Source: Pseudoxanthomonas mexicana (lineage in GTDB: Bacteria > Pseudomonadota > Gammaproteobacteria > Xanthomonadales > Xanthomonadaceae). Taken from it: DNA of 64,000 nucleotides. A program made the translations under genes and the position numbers. Below the pieces are notes generated by a model. The model worked only from the letters and a program-made list of their open reading frames with translations. It was not told where the DNA came from and did no database searches. The stretch lies in the NCBI RefSeq assembly GCF_010093385.1, contig NZ_PDWV01000001.1, positions 62,001 through 126,000 of the forward strand. The letters run 5' to 3'. Shown piece by piece: positions 1 to 9,657 of this stretch (the first letter of the stretch is position 1; each line of letters starts with the position of its first letter).

Positions 1-312
1 CAGGTGGCGGCCGTGGCCGAACGGCTGGCCGGTGGCCACGACGGGGTGCTGATCGCGCGCTACGGCGGCGAGGAATTCCTGGTCTGCCAGCAACTGCCAT
101 GGACGGTTGCGCGTGCGCGACTGGAAGTGCTGCGCCAGGGCATCGCACAGACGGCCATCGACGCGCCCGATGGCAGCCAGCTGCACTGCACCGTCAGCAT
201 CGGCATGGCGGATCTGCAGCCGGGCCAGGCGCTGCGCGACCTGTTGCGCGAGGCCGACGAGCGCCTGTACCGCGCCAAGCAGCAGGGACGCAACCGGCTG
301 GTGTCGAACTGA
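1..312 (+). CDS. GGDEF-domain diguanylate cyclase, C-terminal fragment
   Basis: The gene enters from the left edge, so only the last 103 residues are visible. They carry the GGDEF active-site signature as RYGGEEF, followed by the usual C-terminal block ending in a READERLYRAKQQGRN-type motif typical of diguanylate cyclases, which make the second messenger c-di-GMP from two GTP. The intact GGEEF suggests catalytic activity. Sensor or membrane domains lie outside the window. The gene converges on leuB with a 22-base gap. Confidence 0.9.
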   Translation, partial: QVAAVAERLAGGHDGVLIARYGGEEFLVCQQLPWTVARARLEVLRQGIAQTAIDAPDGSQLHCTVSIGMADLQPGQALRDLLREADERLYRAKQQGRNRLVSN

Positions 313-334
313 GCGGGCCCCCTGCGGCGGGCGA

Positions 335-1423
335 TCAGTCGCGCAGTTCGGCCACGTAGCAGTGCGCCTGCATCTGTTCGATCACCGCCTGCGCCGCGAC
401 CTGCGTGGACACGCCGCGGCCGCCGGTCGCCAGGTCGTTGGTGAACACCTGCGCATTCAGTGCGGCGTCCACCGCGCGTTCGATGCAGTCGGCTTCTTCG
501 TGCAGGCCCAGCGAGTGGCGTAGCAGCAGCGCGCAGCTGAGGATGGTGGCGTAGGGGTTGGCGATGCCCTTGCCGGCGATGTCCGGCGCGGAGCCGTGGA
601 TGGGTTCGTACAGCCCGACCTTGCCATCGCCCAGCGAAGCGGACGGCAGCAGGCCCAGCGAGCCGGCCAGCATCGAGGCCTCGTCAGTGAGGATGTCGCC
701 GAACATGTTCTCAGTGACGATCACGTCGTACTCCCGCGGCTTGGCCAGCAGGTGCATGGCCATCGAATCGACCAACTGGTGCTCCAGCTTCACGTCGGGG
801 AACTCTTCGCGTCCGATCCTGGAGGCGACATCGCGCCACAGGCGTGAGGTTTCCAGCACGTTCGCCTTGTCCACCGACACCAGGTAGCTGCGGCGCTGGC
901 GGGCCAGCCTGAACGCGCTGCGCACCACGCGCTCGATCTCGGTGACCGAATAGCGGCACAGGTCGCTGGCGCCGCGCGCATCGCGGGTCTTCTCGCCGAA
1001 ATAGATGCCGCCCGTCAGCTCGCGCACCACCACGATGTCCACGCCGGTCAGCAGGTGCGGCTTGATGGGCGAGGCGCTCAGCGCTGCCGGGTGCGGACGC
1101 ACCGGGCGCAGGTTGGCGAACAGGCCCAGGCCCTTGCGCAGTGCCAGCAGGCCCTGCTCGGGGCGCACGGTCGCGTTCGGATCCGACCACTTCGGTCCGC
1201 CGACCGCGCCCAGCAGCACGGCGTGCGCCTGCTGGCAGCCCTGCAGCGTCGCCTGCGGCAGCGGTTCGCCGTGGCGGTCGATGGCGATGCCGCCGATGTC
1301 GTATTCGTGGAAGTCGAAGCTGTGCCCGTGGCGGCGCGCCAGCGTACGCAGGACGGTGACGGCGGCGGCGGTGACTTCGGGACCGATGCCGTCCCCGGGC
1401 AGTACGGCGATGTCAGCGTGCAT
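335..1423 (-). CDS. leuB: 3-isopropylmalate dehydrogenase LeuB
   Basis: This enzyme oxidatively decarboxylates 3-isopropylmalate to 2-ketoisocaproate with NAD+, the third step of leucine synthesis, in the cytoplasm. The 362-residue length is normal. It begins with the dinucleotide-enzyme start [13 protein letters not shown], has [12 protein letters not shown] near residue 137, and has the family signature around [19 protein letters not shown]. The ATG lies 11 bases inside the end of leuD, with a GAGG ribosome site about 9 bases upstream, so translation is probably coupled. It is the last gene of the ilv-leu series. Confidence 0.97.
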   Translation of the reverse strand: MHADIAVLPGDGIGPEVTAAAVTVLRTLARRHGHSFDFHEYDIGGIAIDRHGEPLPQATLQGCQQAHAVLLGAVGGPKWSDPNATVRPEQGLLALRKGLGLFANLRPVRPHPAALSASPIKPHLLTGVDIVVVRELTGGIYFGEKTRDARGASDLCRYSVTEIERVVRSAFRLARQRRSYLVSVDKANVLETSRLWRDVASRIGREEFPDVKLEHQLVDSMAMHLLAKPREYDVIVTENMFGDILTDEASMLAGSLGLLPSASLGDGKVGLYEPIHGSAPDIAGKGIANPYATILSCALLLRHSLGLHEEADCIERAVDAALNAQVFTNDLATGGRGVSTQVAAQAVIEQMQAHCYVAELRD

Positions 1424-1994
1424 GGTGGGTGGCCTCGTAGGTTTCGATGTCGGTGTGGCGGGCCAGCAGGTAGCCCAGTTCGTCCACGCCCTCCAGCAGG
1501 CAGGTCTGCGCGAAGGCGTCCAGCGGGAAGCCGAAGACGGAACCGTCGGGTGCGCGCAGTTCGCGCGCGGCGACGTCGATGGTCAGCTCGTCGTCGGGCC
1601 GCTCCATCAGCGACTGCACGATCTCCTCCGGCAGCACGATGGGCAGCAGGCCGTTCTTCAGGCTGTTGTTGCGGAAGATGTCGGCGATCTCGCTGCTGAC
1701 GATGGCGCGCAGGCCCAGATCGGTCAGCGCCCAAGGGGCATGCTCGCGCGAGGAGCCGCAGCCGAAGTTGCGTCCGGCCAGCAGGATGCGGCGACCCTGG
1801 TTCTCGGGCTGGTTGAAGGGGAACGCCGGGTTCGGCGAACCATCGGCCTGCCAGCGCCAGTCGTTGAAGGCGTTCTTGCCCAGGCCTGCGCGCTCGGTCG
1901 TGGAGAGAAAGCGCGCGGGGATGATCTGGTCGGTGTCGATGTTGGTCTGCGCCAACACCACGCTCTTGGAGCGCAGTTCGCGGAAGCCGGCCAT
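1413..1994 (-). CDS. leuD: 3-isopropylmalate dehydratase small subunit LeuD
   Basis: Small (swivel-domain) subunit of isopropylmalate isomerase, which converts 2-isopropylmalate to 3-isopropylmalate with LeuC. The 193 residues are a full-length LeuD, with the [13 protein letters not shown] motif near the N-terminus and the [17 protein letters not shown] signature at about residues 70-90. I place the start at the ATG that shares one base with the leuC stop (TGATG), because a very strong ribosome site (AAGGAGGTG) lies just upstream. An open frame extends far upstream but only runs antiparallel through leuC coding sequence. Confidence 0.96.
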   Translation of the reverse strand: MAGFRELRSKSVVLAQTNIDTDQIIPARFLSTTERAGLGKNAFNDWRWQADGSPNPAFPFNQPENQGRRILLAGRNFGCGSSREHAPWALTDLGLRAIVSSEIADIFRNNSLKNGLLPIVLPEEIVQSLMERPDDELTIDVAARELRAPDGSVFGFPLDAFAQTCLLEGVDELGYLLARHTDIETYEATHHAR

Positions 1995-3415
1995 CACGCC
2001 ACCTCCTTCTGCGCGTCGAACAGCTCGCGCGGATCGCTGACGCGACCGTTCACCGCGGCCCACGCCGCCGTCAGCGGCGATGCCAGCAGGGTGCGGGCAC
2101 CGGGCCCCTGGCGGCCTTCGAAATTGCGGTTGCTGGTGCTCACGGCCAGCTGGCCGGGCGCGACCAGGTCGCCGTTCATGGCGATGCACATCGAACAGCC
2201 GGGTTCGCGCCATTCGGCGCCGGCCTCGCGCACGATGCGGTCGATGCCTTCGGCCTCGGCTTCGCGCTTGACGATCTCCGAACCCGGCACCACCAGCATG
2301 CGTACGCCCGCGGCGACCCTGCGGCCACGCAGCACCTGCGCCACTTCGCGCATGTCGCGCAGGCGGCCGTTGGTGCACGAGCCGACGAACACCACGTCCA
2401 CCGGCGTGCCCGCCACCGCCTGGCCGGCGCTCAGACGCATGTAATCCAGTCCCTTCTGGTCGGCGGCATTGGCGGGCGCCGGAATCGGCGCATCCACCGC
2501 GATCGCGGTGCCCGGATGCGTGCCCCAGGTCAGGGTGGGGCGGATGTCGGCGGCATCGATGCGCACTTCGGCGTCGAACGCGGCGCCGTCGTCGCTGCGC
2601 AGCGTCTTCCAGTAGGCGACGGCCGCGTCGAACGCCTCGCCCTTCGGGCCGCGTGGCGTCTTCGCCACCCAGTCGAACGTGGTCTGGTCCGGGGCCACCA
2701 TGCCGGCGCGCGCGCCGGCTTCGATGGACATGTTGCACAGGGTCATGCGCTGCTCCATGTCCAGCGCCTCGATGGCGCTGCCGCGGAACTCGATGACATG
2801 GCCGGTACCGCCATTGACGCCGATCACGCCGATCGCGTGCAGCACGATGTCCTTGGCGCCCACGCCGGGGGCGAGCGCGCCATCCACGGTGATGGCCATC
2901 GTCTTCGGCCGGCGCTGCAGCAGGCACTGCGTGGCCAGCACATGGCCGACTTCGCTGGTGCCGATGCCGAAGGCCAGCGCACCGAACGCACCGTGCGTGC
3001 TGGTGTGGCTGTCGCCGCAGACGATGGTCATGCCCGGCAGGGGGAAGCCCTGCTCCGGCGCGATCACATGGACGATGCCGCGGTTGGGCGACGCCATGTC
3101 GAACAGCTCGATGCCGTAGTCGGCGCAGTTGCGCGCCAGCGTGTCCACCTGCGTCTCGGCCGCCTTCGTGTAGTACGGCAGCTTGCCGTCGGCGCCGGCG
3201 GGCAACGTGGGCGTGGAATGGTCCATCGTCGCCTTGGTGCGGTCCGGACGGCGCGGCGACAGGCCGCGTGCCTTCAGCTCGGTGAAGGCCTGCGGCGAGG
3301 TGACCTCGTGGATCAGGTGCAGGTCGATGTACAGCACGGCGGGGGCGGCGTCGGTCTCGGGGACTACGACGTGGACGTCCCACAGCTTGTCGAACAGGGT
3401 GCGTGGTGCGGTCAT
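1994..3415 (-). CDS. leuC: 3-isopropylmalate dehydratase large subunit LeuC
   Basis: Large [4Fe-4S] aconitase-family subunit of isopropylmalate isomerase. The 473 residues start at [17 protein letters not shown], the usual LeuC N-terminus. A longer frame reaching 3496 would read through the intergenic repeat and is rejected. Cluster-binding cysteines are visible in [13 protein letters not shown] and in the later [13 protein letters not shown] segment. The gene follows leuA on the same strand after a 111-base gap that holds an inverted repeat, so leuCDB may be read through from the ilv operon or have its own promoter. Confidence 0.96.
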   Translation of the reverse strand: MTAPRTLFDKLWDVHVVVPETDAAPAVLYIDLHLIHEVTSPQAFTELKARGLSPRRPDRTKATMDHSTPTLPAGADGKLPYYTKAAETQVDTLARNCADYGIELFDMASPNRGIVHVIAPEQGFPLPGMTIVCGDSHTSTHGAFGALAFGIGTSEVGHVLATQCLLQRRPKTMAITVDGALAPGVGAKDIVLHAIGVIGVNGGTGHVIEFRGSAIEALDMEQRMTLCNMSIEAGARAGMVAPDQTTFDWVAKTPRGPKGEAFDAAVAYWKTLRSDDGAAFDAEVRIDAADIRPTLTWGTHPGTAIAVDAPIPAPANAADQKGLDYMRLSAGQAVAGTPVDVVFVGSCTNGRLRDMREVAQVLRGRRVAAGVRMLVVPGSEIVKREAEAEGIDRIVREAGAEWREPGCSMCIAMNGDLVAPGQLAVSTSNRNFEGRQGPGARTLLASPLTAAWAAVNGRVSDPRELFDAQKEVA

Positions 3416-3444
3416 GCGGGGGTTCCGGTGATGCGTTGGAGATG

Positions 3445-3521
3445 AGGAGTGAGCGGAGAGGAGTGAGGAGTGAGCGAGGGCAGTGCTTCTACTCACTCCT
3501 CACTTCTCTCCCCTCACTCCT
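3445..3521. repeat. GGAGTGAG-type intergenic inverted repeat, copy 1
   Basis: Two 30-base arms (3445-3474 and 3492-3521) built of GGAGTGAG units pair with two mismatches around a short loop. The same arm sequence occurs at 24722-24794, so this is a dispersed family rather than a private terminator. It fills most of the leuA-leuC gap and could form a strong RNA hairpin there. I do not recognise a named family. Confidence 0.85.
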
Positions 3522-3526
3522 GCCAG

Positions 3527-5080
3527 TCACGCGGCGGCCGCTTCCTGCTTCTCGGCGCGGCGTTGGCGGAGCAACCGGTTGGCCACGTCCAGCCACGCCA
3601 GCGCGCTGGCTTCGATGATGTCCTTGCTGGTGCCGGTGCCTTCGTACTCTTCACCGTCGCAGCGTACGGACAGGCTGGCTTCGCCGCGCGCGTCCGCGCC
3701 GATGCCCACGCTGTGCACCTGGTAGCTCTCCAGCTGCAGCTGCACGCCGGTGGCGGCGGCCAGCGCACTGAACAGCGCATCGACCGGACCGTTGCCCTGT
3801 GCGGTTTCCGAAATGCGGTTACCGTCCGGATCCGACAGTTCGACCAGCGCGTTGGCACGGCTGCCGACGTCGCTGATCGTCATCGACGACAGCCGGTAAC
3901 CATCGCTGACCGGTGCATCCTGCATCAGCGCCTGCAGGTCGGCGTCGCCGATCACACGCTGCTTCTCGCACAGCGTCTTGAACTGCTCGAACACCAGCTT
4001 CAGTTCGTCCTCTTCCAGCCAGTAGCCCAGCGCGCGCAGGCGCTGCTCCACCGCGGCGCGGCCGCTGTGGCGGCCCAGCACCATCTGCGAGGACGGCCAG
4101 CCCACATCCTGAGGCTGCATGATCTCGTAGGTGCCGCGGTGGCGCAGCATGCCGTGCTGGTGGATGCCGGATTCGTGCGCGAACGCGTTGGCGCCGACGA
4201 TCGCCTTGTTGCGCTGGACAGGCATGCCCACCAAGCGCGACAGCAGCTGCGAGGTCGGTACGATCCGGCGCGTGTCGATGCGCGTGTCCAGGTTGTAGAA
4301 GGCGTTGCGGACCTTCAGCGCCATCACCAGCTCCTCGATGGCGCAGTTGCCGGCGCGCTCGCCGATGCCATTGATCGAGCCTTCCACCTGACGCGCACCG
4401 CCTTCGATGGCGGCCAGCGAGTTCGCGACCGCCAGGCCCAGGTCGTTGTGGCAGTGCGCGCTGAACACCACCTTGTCGGCGCCCGGTACGCGGGCGATCG
4501 CGCGCTCGAACATGCCGCGGATCTCTTCCGGCGTGGTGAAGCCCACCGTGTCCGGCAGGTTGATGGTGGTCGCGCCGGCCGCGATGGCGGCGGCGATCGC
4601 CTGGTGCAGGAAATCCTCCTCGGTGCGGGTGGCGTCCTCGGCGGAGAACTCGATTTCGTCGATGTGGCCCCGGGCCAGGCGCACGTGCCTGTCGATGGAC
4701 TCCAGCACCTGCTCGCGGCTCATGCGCAGCTTGTGTTCGCGGTGCAGCGGGCTGGTGGACAGGAACAGGTGCAGGCGGGGCTTGGCGGCCGCGGTCACGG
4801 TGCGCAGCGACGTCTCGATGTCCGCCGCCAGGCAGCGGGACAGTACGACCAGCGTGGTCTCGCGCAGTTCGCGCGCGATCATCGCGTGCGCTTCGCGGTC
4901 GGACTGCGAGCTGGCGGGGAAGCCGGTTTCGATGGCATCCACGCCCAGCTCTGCCAGGCCCCGCGCCATGACCAGCTTCTGTTGCGGCGTCATGCTGCAG
5001 CCGGGGGATTGCTCGCCATCGCGCAGGGTGGTGTCGAAGATGCGGATATGCGTGGGGGACGGATGGGTGGGCGTGTTCAC
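3527..5080 (-). CDS. leuA: 2-isopropylmalate synthase LeuA
   Basis: Condenses acetyl-CoA with 2-ketoisovalerate, the committed step of leucine synthesis. The 517-residue protein has the HMGL-like catalytic barrel beginning [16 protein letters not shown], metal-binding histidines in the HCHNDLG motif, [17 protein letters not shown] in the linker, and a C-terminal LeuA regulatory domain (about residues 390-505), where leucine feedback is expected. I choose a GTG start because it overlaps the ilvA stop as GTGA; the longer open frame upstream is an antisense-frame artefact inside ilvA. The stop lies 5 bases from the intergenic repeat. Confidence 0.95.
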   Translation of the reverse strand: MNTPTHPSPTHIRIFDTTLRDGEQSPGCSMTPQQKLVMARGLAELGVDAIETGFPASSQSDREAHAMIARELRETTLVVLSRCLAADIETSLRTVTAAAKPRLHLFLSTSPLHREHKLRMSREQVLESIDRHVRLARGHIDEIEFSAEDATRTEEDFLHQAIAAAIAAGATTINLPDTVGFTTPEEIRGMFERAIARVPGADKVVFSAHCHNDLGLAVANSLAAIEGGARQVEGSINGIGERAGNCAIEELVMALKVRNAFYNLDTRIDTRRIVPTSQLLSRLVGMPVQRNKAIVGANAFAHESGIHQHGMLRHRGTYEIMQPQDVGWPSSQMVLGRHSGRAAVEQRLRALGYWLEEDELKLVFEQFKTLCEKQRVIGDADLQALMQDAPVSDGYRLSSMTISDVGSRANALVELSDPDGNRISETAQGNGPVDALFSALAAATGVQLQLESYQVHSVGIGADARGEASLSVRCDGEEYEGTGTSKDIIEASALAWLDVANRLLRQRRAEKQEAAAA

Positions 5081-6282
5081 CAGATGGGTTCCTCGTGTAC
5101 TTCTGTTTCCATGGCGGGGGCCTCGTATCGGCGCGCACCGGTCTTTGCGGGGGAGGGGAGGACGGCCGCGCGCGGCGCGCGGCCCTTGGCAAGCGAGGGC
5201 TCGCCCTCGGCGTTGCGGCGGCGTGGCTTGCGCGGCGGACGCGGGCGCACGTCGGACAGCAGCTGCGCCAGCACGGTGGCGTCGATGTTGCCTCCGGACA
5301 CCACCGCACACTTGCGCCTGCCGGCCACGCGCCGACCCGCGGCCAGTGCCAGCGCCCCGGCGCCTTCGGCGATCAGATGCTCTTCCAGCGCCAGCCGCAC
5401 CAAGGTCTCGCGAAGTTCGGCTTCGCGCACGGTCACCACGTCGTCCAGCAGCTGCGTGCACAGGCGGCGGGTGATGAAGCCGGGCACCTTCACCCGTACG
5501 CCGTCGGCCAGCGAAGCGACCGGGTTGACCGGCGTGACGTCACCCTTCATGGCGCGGATCATCGAATCCACGCCCTCCACCTGCGCGCCGACCACGCGCA
5601 CGCCCTGCGACTTCAGCGCCAGCGCGACGCCCGAGGCCAGGCCGCCGCCGCCGATGGGCACGATGACGACATCGGGCGTGTAGGGCGCGATCTCGATGCC
5701 CACGGTGCCCTGGCCGGCGATCACGTCCGGATCGTCGAAGGCGGACAGGAAGCGGTAGCCATTCTGTTCGGCCAGCTCCTTCGCGAAGGCGAAGGCTTCG
5801 TCGTAGCTGTCGCCGTGCTGGCGCACGGTGGCACCCCAGTGCGCCACCCCGGCGATCTTGGTCGCCGGTGCGCCGTGCGGCATCACGGTGATGGCCTGCA
5901 CGCCCAGCCGGTAAGCGGCCCAGGCCAGGCCCTGCGCATGGTTGCCCGCCGAGGCCGCGATCACCGGGCGGCGATCGCCGCGCTCGCGTGCGGCCAGCAA
6001 GGCATTCAGTGCACCCCGCCCCTTGTACGAACCGGTGCGCTGCAGGTTTTCCCGCTTCAGCATCACGCCGAAGCGTTCGGCGTGATGCATCGGCGTGGGC
6101 GGCAGGTAACGGCGCAACCGCGCCTGCGCCGCCAGCACGTCGGCCACGGTGACGACGACGTCGCCTACGTCCGGTTCGTTGCTGGCGGGGGCGCGGCTGG
6201 CATCAGGCATCGCGGCACGCGAACGGCTGATGTCGAAGAAGACGCCTCCGGACCACGACATCCGCGTTGGCGGGCGTGGCAT
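5077..6282 (-). CDS. ilvA: Threonine dehydratase (threonine ammonia-lyase), short form
   Basis: PLP enzyme that deaminates threonine to 2-ketobutyrate, the entry to isoleucine synthesis. The PLP lysine is in the [10 protein letters not shown] motif and the phosphate-binding loop is [11 protein letters not shown]. The ATG directly abuts the ilvM stop (TGAATG); an internal ATG about 24 residues later is an alternative. The 401 residues contain only the catalytic fold: the C-terminal ACT-like regulatory domains of the long E. coli type (about 514 residues) are absent. The last 55 or so residues are a low-complexity Arg/Ala/Pro tail. Position in the operon argues for a biosynthetic role. Confidence 0.93.
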   Translation of the reverse strand: MPRPPTRMSWSGGVFFDISRSRAAMPDASRAPASNEPDVGDVVVTVADVLAAQARLRRYLPPTPMHHAERFGVMLKRENLQRTGSYKGRGALNALLAARERGDRRPVIAASAGNHAQGLAWAAYRLGVQAITVMPHGAPATKIAGVAHWGATVRQHGDSYDEAFAFAKELAEQNGYRFLSAFDDPDVIAGQGTVGIEIAPYTPDVVIVPIGGGGLASGVALALKSQGVRVVGAQVEGVDSMIRAMKGDVTPVNPVASLADGVRVKVPGFITRRLCTQLLDDVVTVREAELRETLVRLALEEHLIAEGAGALALAAGRRVAGRRKCAVVSGGNIDATVLAQLLSDVRPRPPRKPRRRNAEGEPSLAKGRAPRAAVLPSPAKTGARRYEAPAMETEVHEEPIW

Positions 6283-6555
6283 TCATGCGGCGCGGTCCTG
6301 GTGGCGACGGTCCCGGCTCAGTTCCTGCACCGCGCTGAAGGACAGTTCCTCCACGTCGTAGATTTTCAGCAGCTGCTGACGCAGCGTCTCCGGCGCGCGG
6401 GTGCTGTCGATCACCAGCGCCAGCGCCCAGTAGCCGTCGCCGTCGTGGGTGGCATGGACCGCGTGGGGCGGAAAGCCTCGGCGCTCGATCATGCCCAGCA
6501 CGCGCAGCAGGGCGCCCTCGGCAGGTTTGAGCTTGAGTTCAAGCCGGTAACGCAT
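6283..6555 (-). CDS. ilvM: Acetolactate synthase small subunit (IlvM-like ACT protein)
   Basis: Ninety-residue ACT-domain protein starting [20 protein letters not shown], the size and pattern of the short IlvM-type regulatory subunit of acetolactate synthase. It would bind the IlvG catalytic subunit and tune activity and feedback. The ATG lies inside the 3' end of ilvG (17-base overlap) with GGAG upstream, and the stop touches the ilvA start, so the three genes look translationally coupled. A longer open frame to 6735 is ilvG sequence in another frame. Confidence 0.9.
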   Translation of the reverse strand: MRYRLELKLKPAEGALLRVLGMIERRGFPPHAVHATHDGDGYWALALVIDSTRAPETLRQQLLKIYDVEELSFSAVQELSRDRRHQDRAA

Positions 6556-8287
6556 TCTTCTTCTCCGGACCGTCGGCCGCGACGGCAGGCTCGGCGGATG
6601 GTGTTGCGGGACTGGCATCCAGCATCGAGCTGTTGGCATGGTTCGGCGGCACCAGCGGCCAGACGTTGGCCTTGATGTCGATGGTGACGTGCAGCAGCGC
6701 AGGGCCCGGCTGGGCCAGCAGGTCGGCCAGGCCATCCTCGACTTCGTCGCGCCGGCTGATGTGGCGGGCCGGTATGCCGAACACGCGCGCCAGCGCGGCG
6801 AAGTCCGGATTGTCGGACAGGTCGATCTCGCTGTAGCGCTCGGCGAAGAACAGTTCCTGCCACTGCCGCACCATGCCCAGCGCGCTGTTGTCGATCAGCT
6901 CGATCTTCACCGGCAGCTTGCAGCGGGCGATGGTGGCCAGCTCCTGGACGTTCATCATGAAGCCGCCGTCGCCGTTGACCAGGACGACGGTGCGGTTGGG
7001 GCAGGCGAACTGCGCACCCATCGCCGCCGGCAGGCCGAAGCCCATCGTGCCCAGCGCGCCGCTGGTCCGGTGGTGGCGCGGGTGAGTGAACCGGCAGTGC
7101 TGCGCCACCCACATCTGGTGCTGGCCCACGTCGCAGGCGACGATGGCGTCCGCCGGCGCCACTTCGCTGAGCCGCTTCAGCAGGCCGGGCGCGTAGATGT
7201 CGGTACCGGGCGCGTCGTAGCGGAAGCCGAAGCGCTCGCGGTTGCCCACGCAGCGCTTGCGCCACTCGTCGCAGGTGCTGCGTGCCGCCGTCAGCGCCTT
7301 CAGGCTGGTGGCGACATCGCCGGGGACGGCGATGTCGGCCGTGCGCAGCTTGCCGATCTCATAAGCGTCGGCGTCCACGTGCAGGACGCGGGCAAACGGG
7401 GCGAACTCGGCCAGCTTGCCGGTGGCGCGGTCGTCGAAGCGCGCGCCCACCACGATCAGCAGGTCGCATTCCTGCACCGCCATGTTGGCCGCGCGCGTGC
7501 CGTGCATGCCCAGCATGCCCAGGTAGTGCGGGTGGCCGGCGGGCAGGGCGCCCAGGCCGCGCAGGGTCAGCACGGTGGGGATCTTCGTCGCGTCGACGAA
7601 CTGGCGGAAGGCGTCGACCGCGTCGGCGATGCCGATGCCGCCGCCGCCGTAGATCACCGGCTTCTCGGCGCCGGCGATGGCGGCCAGTGCCTCGGCCAGC
7701 TTCGCATCTTCCGGGGCGGGTACCGGATCGACGCTCGCCGGCACGTGGTTGGGCAGGTGCGAGGCATCCGACATCTGCACGTCCTTGGGCAGATCGATCA
7801 GTACGGGACCGGGGCGGCCTTCGCGCGCGATCCGGAAGGCTTCGCGCACCATGGTCGGCAGGTCTTCCACGCGCCGGGCGACGAAGCTGTGCTTCACGAT
7901 CGGCAGGGTCAGGCCGAACACGTCCAGCTCCTGAAACGCATCGGTGCCCATCAGCGTGGTGGCGACCTGGCCGGTCAGGCAGACCATCGGCACCGAGTCC
8001 AGCATCGCGTCGGCGATGCCGGTCACCAGGTTCGACGCGCCGGGACCAGAGGTGGCCACGCACACGCCGACCTTGCCGCTGGCGCGCGCATAGCCATTCG
8101 CCGCCAACGCCGCGCCCTGCTCGTGGCGCACCAGGATGTGCTTCAGGTTGGAATCCACCAGCGCGTCGTAGAACGGCATGATGGTGCCGCCCGGGTAGCC
8201 GAACAGCGTGTCCACGCCCTCGGCTTCCAGGGCGTGGGCCAGCCAGCGGGCGCCATTGCGTGGGGCAGTGGCCGCGGCGGCGTTCAT
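6539..8287 (-). CDS. ilvG: Acetolactate synthase large subunit IlvG
   Basis: Thiamine-diphosphate enzyme that joins two pyruvates, or pyruvate and 2-ketobutyrate, in valine/leucine and isoleucine synthesis. The 582 residues begin with the catalytic glutamate region ([15 protein letters not shown], then [18 protein letters not shown]) and carry the ThDP-binding [15 protein letters not shown] motif in the C-terminal third. The ATG overlaps the ilvC stop (ATGA). The chosen start gives the normal length; the frame extending to 8872 runs antisense-frame through ilvC. Confidence 0.95.
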   Translation of the reverse strand: MNAAAATAPRNGARWLAHALEAEGVDTLFGYPGGTIMPFYDALVDSNLKHILVRHEQGAALAANGYARASGKVGVCVATSGPGASNLVTGIADAMLDSVPMVCLTGQVATTLMGTDAFQELDVFGLTLPIVKHSFVARRVEDLPTMVREAFRIAREGRPGPVLIDLPKDVQMSDASHLPNHVPASVDPVPAPEDAKLAEALAAIAGAEKPVIYGGGGIGIADAVDAFRQFVDATKIPTVLTLRGLGALPAGHPHYLGMLGMHGTRAANMAVQECDLLIVVGARFDDRATGKLAEFAPFARVLHVDADAYEIGKLRTADIAVPGDVATSLKALTAARSTCDEWRKRCVGNRERFGFRYDAPGTDIYAPGLLKRLSEVAPADAIVACDVGQHQMWVAQHCRFTHPRHHRTSGALGTMGFGLPAAMGAQFACPNRTVVLVNGDGGFMMNVQELATIARCKLPVKIELIDNSALGMVRQWQELFFAERYSEIDLSDNPDFAALARVFGIPARHISRRDEVEDGLADLLAQPGPALLHVTIDIKANVWPLVPPNHANSSMLDASPATPSAEPAVAADGPEKKNALPA

Positions 8288-9291
8288 GCGGCGGCCTGCT
8301 CGTCTGTATCGGGTTGCGCGGCGTTGGCCTGCAGCCACACCATCTTCGCGCGCAGCTCCTTGCCCACCTTCTCGATCGGGTGGTCCTTGTCGGCCTGCTG
8401 GAACTTCTTGTAGTTCGGCAGGCCGGCGTCGTACTCGGCCTGCCAGTTGCGGGTGAAGGTGCCGTTCTGGATGTCGGTCAGCACGTCCTTCATGCGCGCC
8501 TTCACCGACGCGTCGATGACGCGCGGGCCGCTGACGAAGTCGCCGTACTGCGCGGTCTCGGAGATGAACTCCAGCATGCGGGTGATGCCGCCTTCGTAGA
8601 ACAGGTCGACGATCAGCTTCAGTTCGTGCAGGACTTCGTAGTACGCGATTTCGGGCTGGTAGCCGGCTTCCACCAGCGTCTCGAAGCCGGCCTGCACCAG
8701 CGAGGACGCGCCGCCGCACAGCACGGCCTGTTCGCCGAACAGGTCGGTCTCGGTCTCTTCCTTGAACGTGGTCTTGATGATGTTGGCGCGCGCGCCGCCC
8801 AGTCCGCCCGCGTAGGCCAGCGCGAACTGCTCGGCCTGGCCGCTCTTGTCCTGGTAGACGGCGTAGATGCACGGCACGCCGCGGCCGATTTCGTATTCGC
8901 GGCGCACCAGCGCGCCCGGGCCCTTCGGCGCCACCAGCACCACGTCCAGATCGGCGCGCGGCTCGATCATGCCGAAGTGCACGTTCAGTCCATGCGCGAA
9001 CAGCAGCACGGCGCCCTGTTTCATGTTCGGCGCCAGCACCTCGTTGTAGAGCTTCTTCTGCACCATGTCCGGCGTCAGCACGGCGACCAGGTCGGCGTCC
9101 TTCACCGCGTCGGCGACCGCCTTCACCGCGAAACCGTCGGCCTGCGCCTTCGCTTCGGTCGGACCGCCCGGACGCAGGCCCACCGTGACGTCGAAGCCGG
9201 AATCGCGCAGGTTCAGCGCATGCGCGCGGCCCTGGCTGCCGTAGCCGACGACGGTGATCTTGGGGTGCGGGAGAGCGTTGGCGGTGGTCAT
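8284..9291 (-). CDS. ilvC: Ketol-acid reductoisomerase IlvC
   Basis: NADPH-dependent enzyme that isomerises and reduces acetolactate or acetohydroxybutyrate. The 335-residue length fits the short class I form. The Rossmann motif is [19 protein letters not shown] and the metal-binding acidic region is in [20 protein letters not shown] start at [10 protein letters not shown], which has AGGAAAA upstream; the in-frame extension to 9351 would read through the attenuator hairpin. It is the first enzyme gene after the leader and so directly controlled by it. Confidence 0.95.
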   Translation of the reverse strand: MTTANALPHPKITVVGYGSQGRAHALNLRDSGFDVTVGLRPGGPTEAKAQADGFAVKAVADAVKDADLVAVLTPDMVQKKLYNEVLAPNMKQGAVLLFAHGLNVHFGMIEPRADLDVVLVAPKGPGALVRREYEIGRGVPCIYAVYQDKSGQAEQFALAYAGGLGGARANIIKTTFKEETETDLFGEQAVLCGGASSLVQAGFETLVEAGYQPEIAYYEVLHELKLIVDLFYEGGITRMLEFISETAQYGDFVSGPRVIDASVKARMKDVLTDIQNGTFTRNWQAEYDAGLPNYKKFQQADKDHPIEKVGKELRAKMVWLQANAAQPDTDEQAAA

Positions 9292-9340
9292 GGCGCGGTT
9301 TTCCTGAGGGTTGAGGGGAAATCGAAGGGGCTTAAACAAA

Positions 9341-9368
9341 AAACCCCGCACTTCTCAGTGCGGGGTTT
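9341..9368 (-). terminator. ilv attenuator (rho-independent terminator)
   Basis: Read on the minus strand, AAACCCCGCACT pairs perfectly with AGTGCGGGGTTT around a GAGA loop and is followed by a run of six T. It lies between the leader peptide stop (9392) and ilvC (9291), where an attenuator is expected. The 5' arm can instead pair with AGTGCGGG at 9408-9415, inside the leader reading frame, which would prevent terminator formation. Confidence 0.92.
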
Positions 9369-9391
9369 TGCGAATCTGGCGTCTCTGCTGC

Positions 9392-9505
9392 TTACACGCC
9401 GGTCCGTCCCGCACTTGTGGGCGAGGTAATAAGGACGAGTACGAGGAAGGACGCCGCAGAGGCTGCGGTGAGGTCGGTCGTCGTGGGCGTGTGGCGCTGC
9501 AACAT
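9392..9505 (-). CDS. ilvL: ilv operon leader peptide, 37 residues
   Basis: Short frame ATG to TAA directly upstream of the ilv attenuator. Its central part reads [10 protein letters not shown], seven consecutive control-type codons (Phe Leu Val Leu Val Leu Ile) at 9428-9448, preceded by a threonine cluster. The segment AAGTGCGGG starts 12 bases after the last Ile codon and is complementary to the terminator 5' arm, so a ribosome stalled for Leu/Val/Ile would favour antitermination while one reaching the stop codon would mask it. No clear ribosome site precedes the ATG. A TTGACA at 9536-9541 could be a -35 box whose start point would fall near the ATG, suggesting a nearly leaderless message, but the -10 is poor. 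Confidence 0.85.
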   Translation of the reverse strand: MLQRHTPTTTDLTAASAASFLVLVLITSPTSAGRTGV

Positions 9506-9657
9506 GCGGCAAGAGAAACATGCCGTTCCAAACCGTGTCAAGCGCTTTCGCGCCGAATGCGACGATCGGATGATTTCAGTCGAGATGGTTGCAACTGAAA
9601 CCGTGGAAACGCAGCAGAATCAAGGCTTCCCACGTCATCGCCGCACTGCTGGTTTTC

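Noticed and set aside
9288-9521. 77-residue minus-strand frame covering the ilv leader in another frame
   Set aside because: It would read through the attenuator and into ilvC. The alternative 37-residue frame has the Leu/Val/Ile control run and ends before the terminator, so it is preferred.
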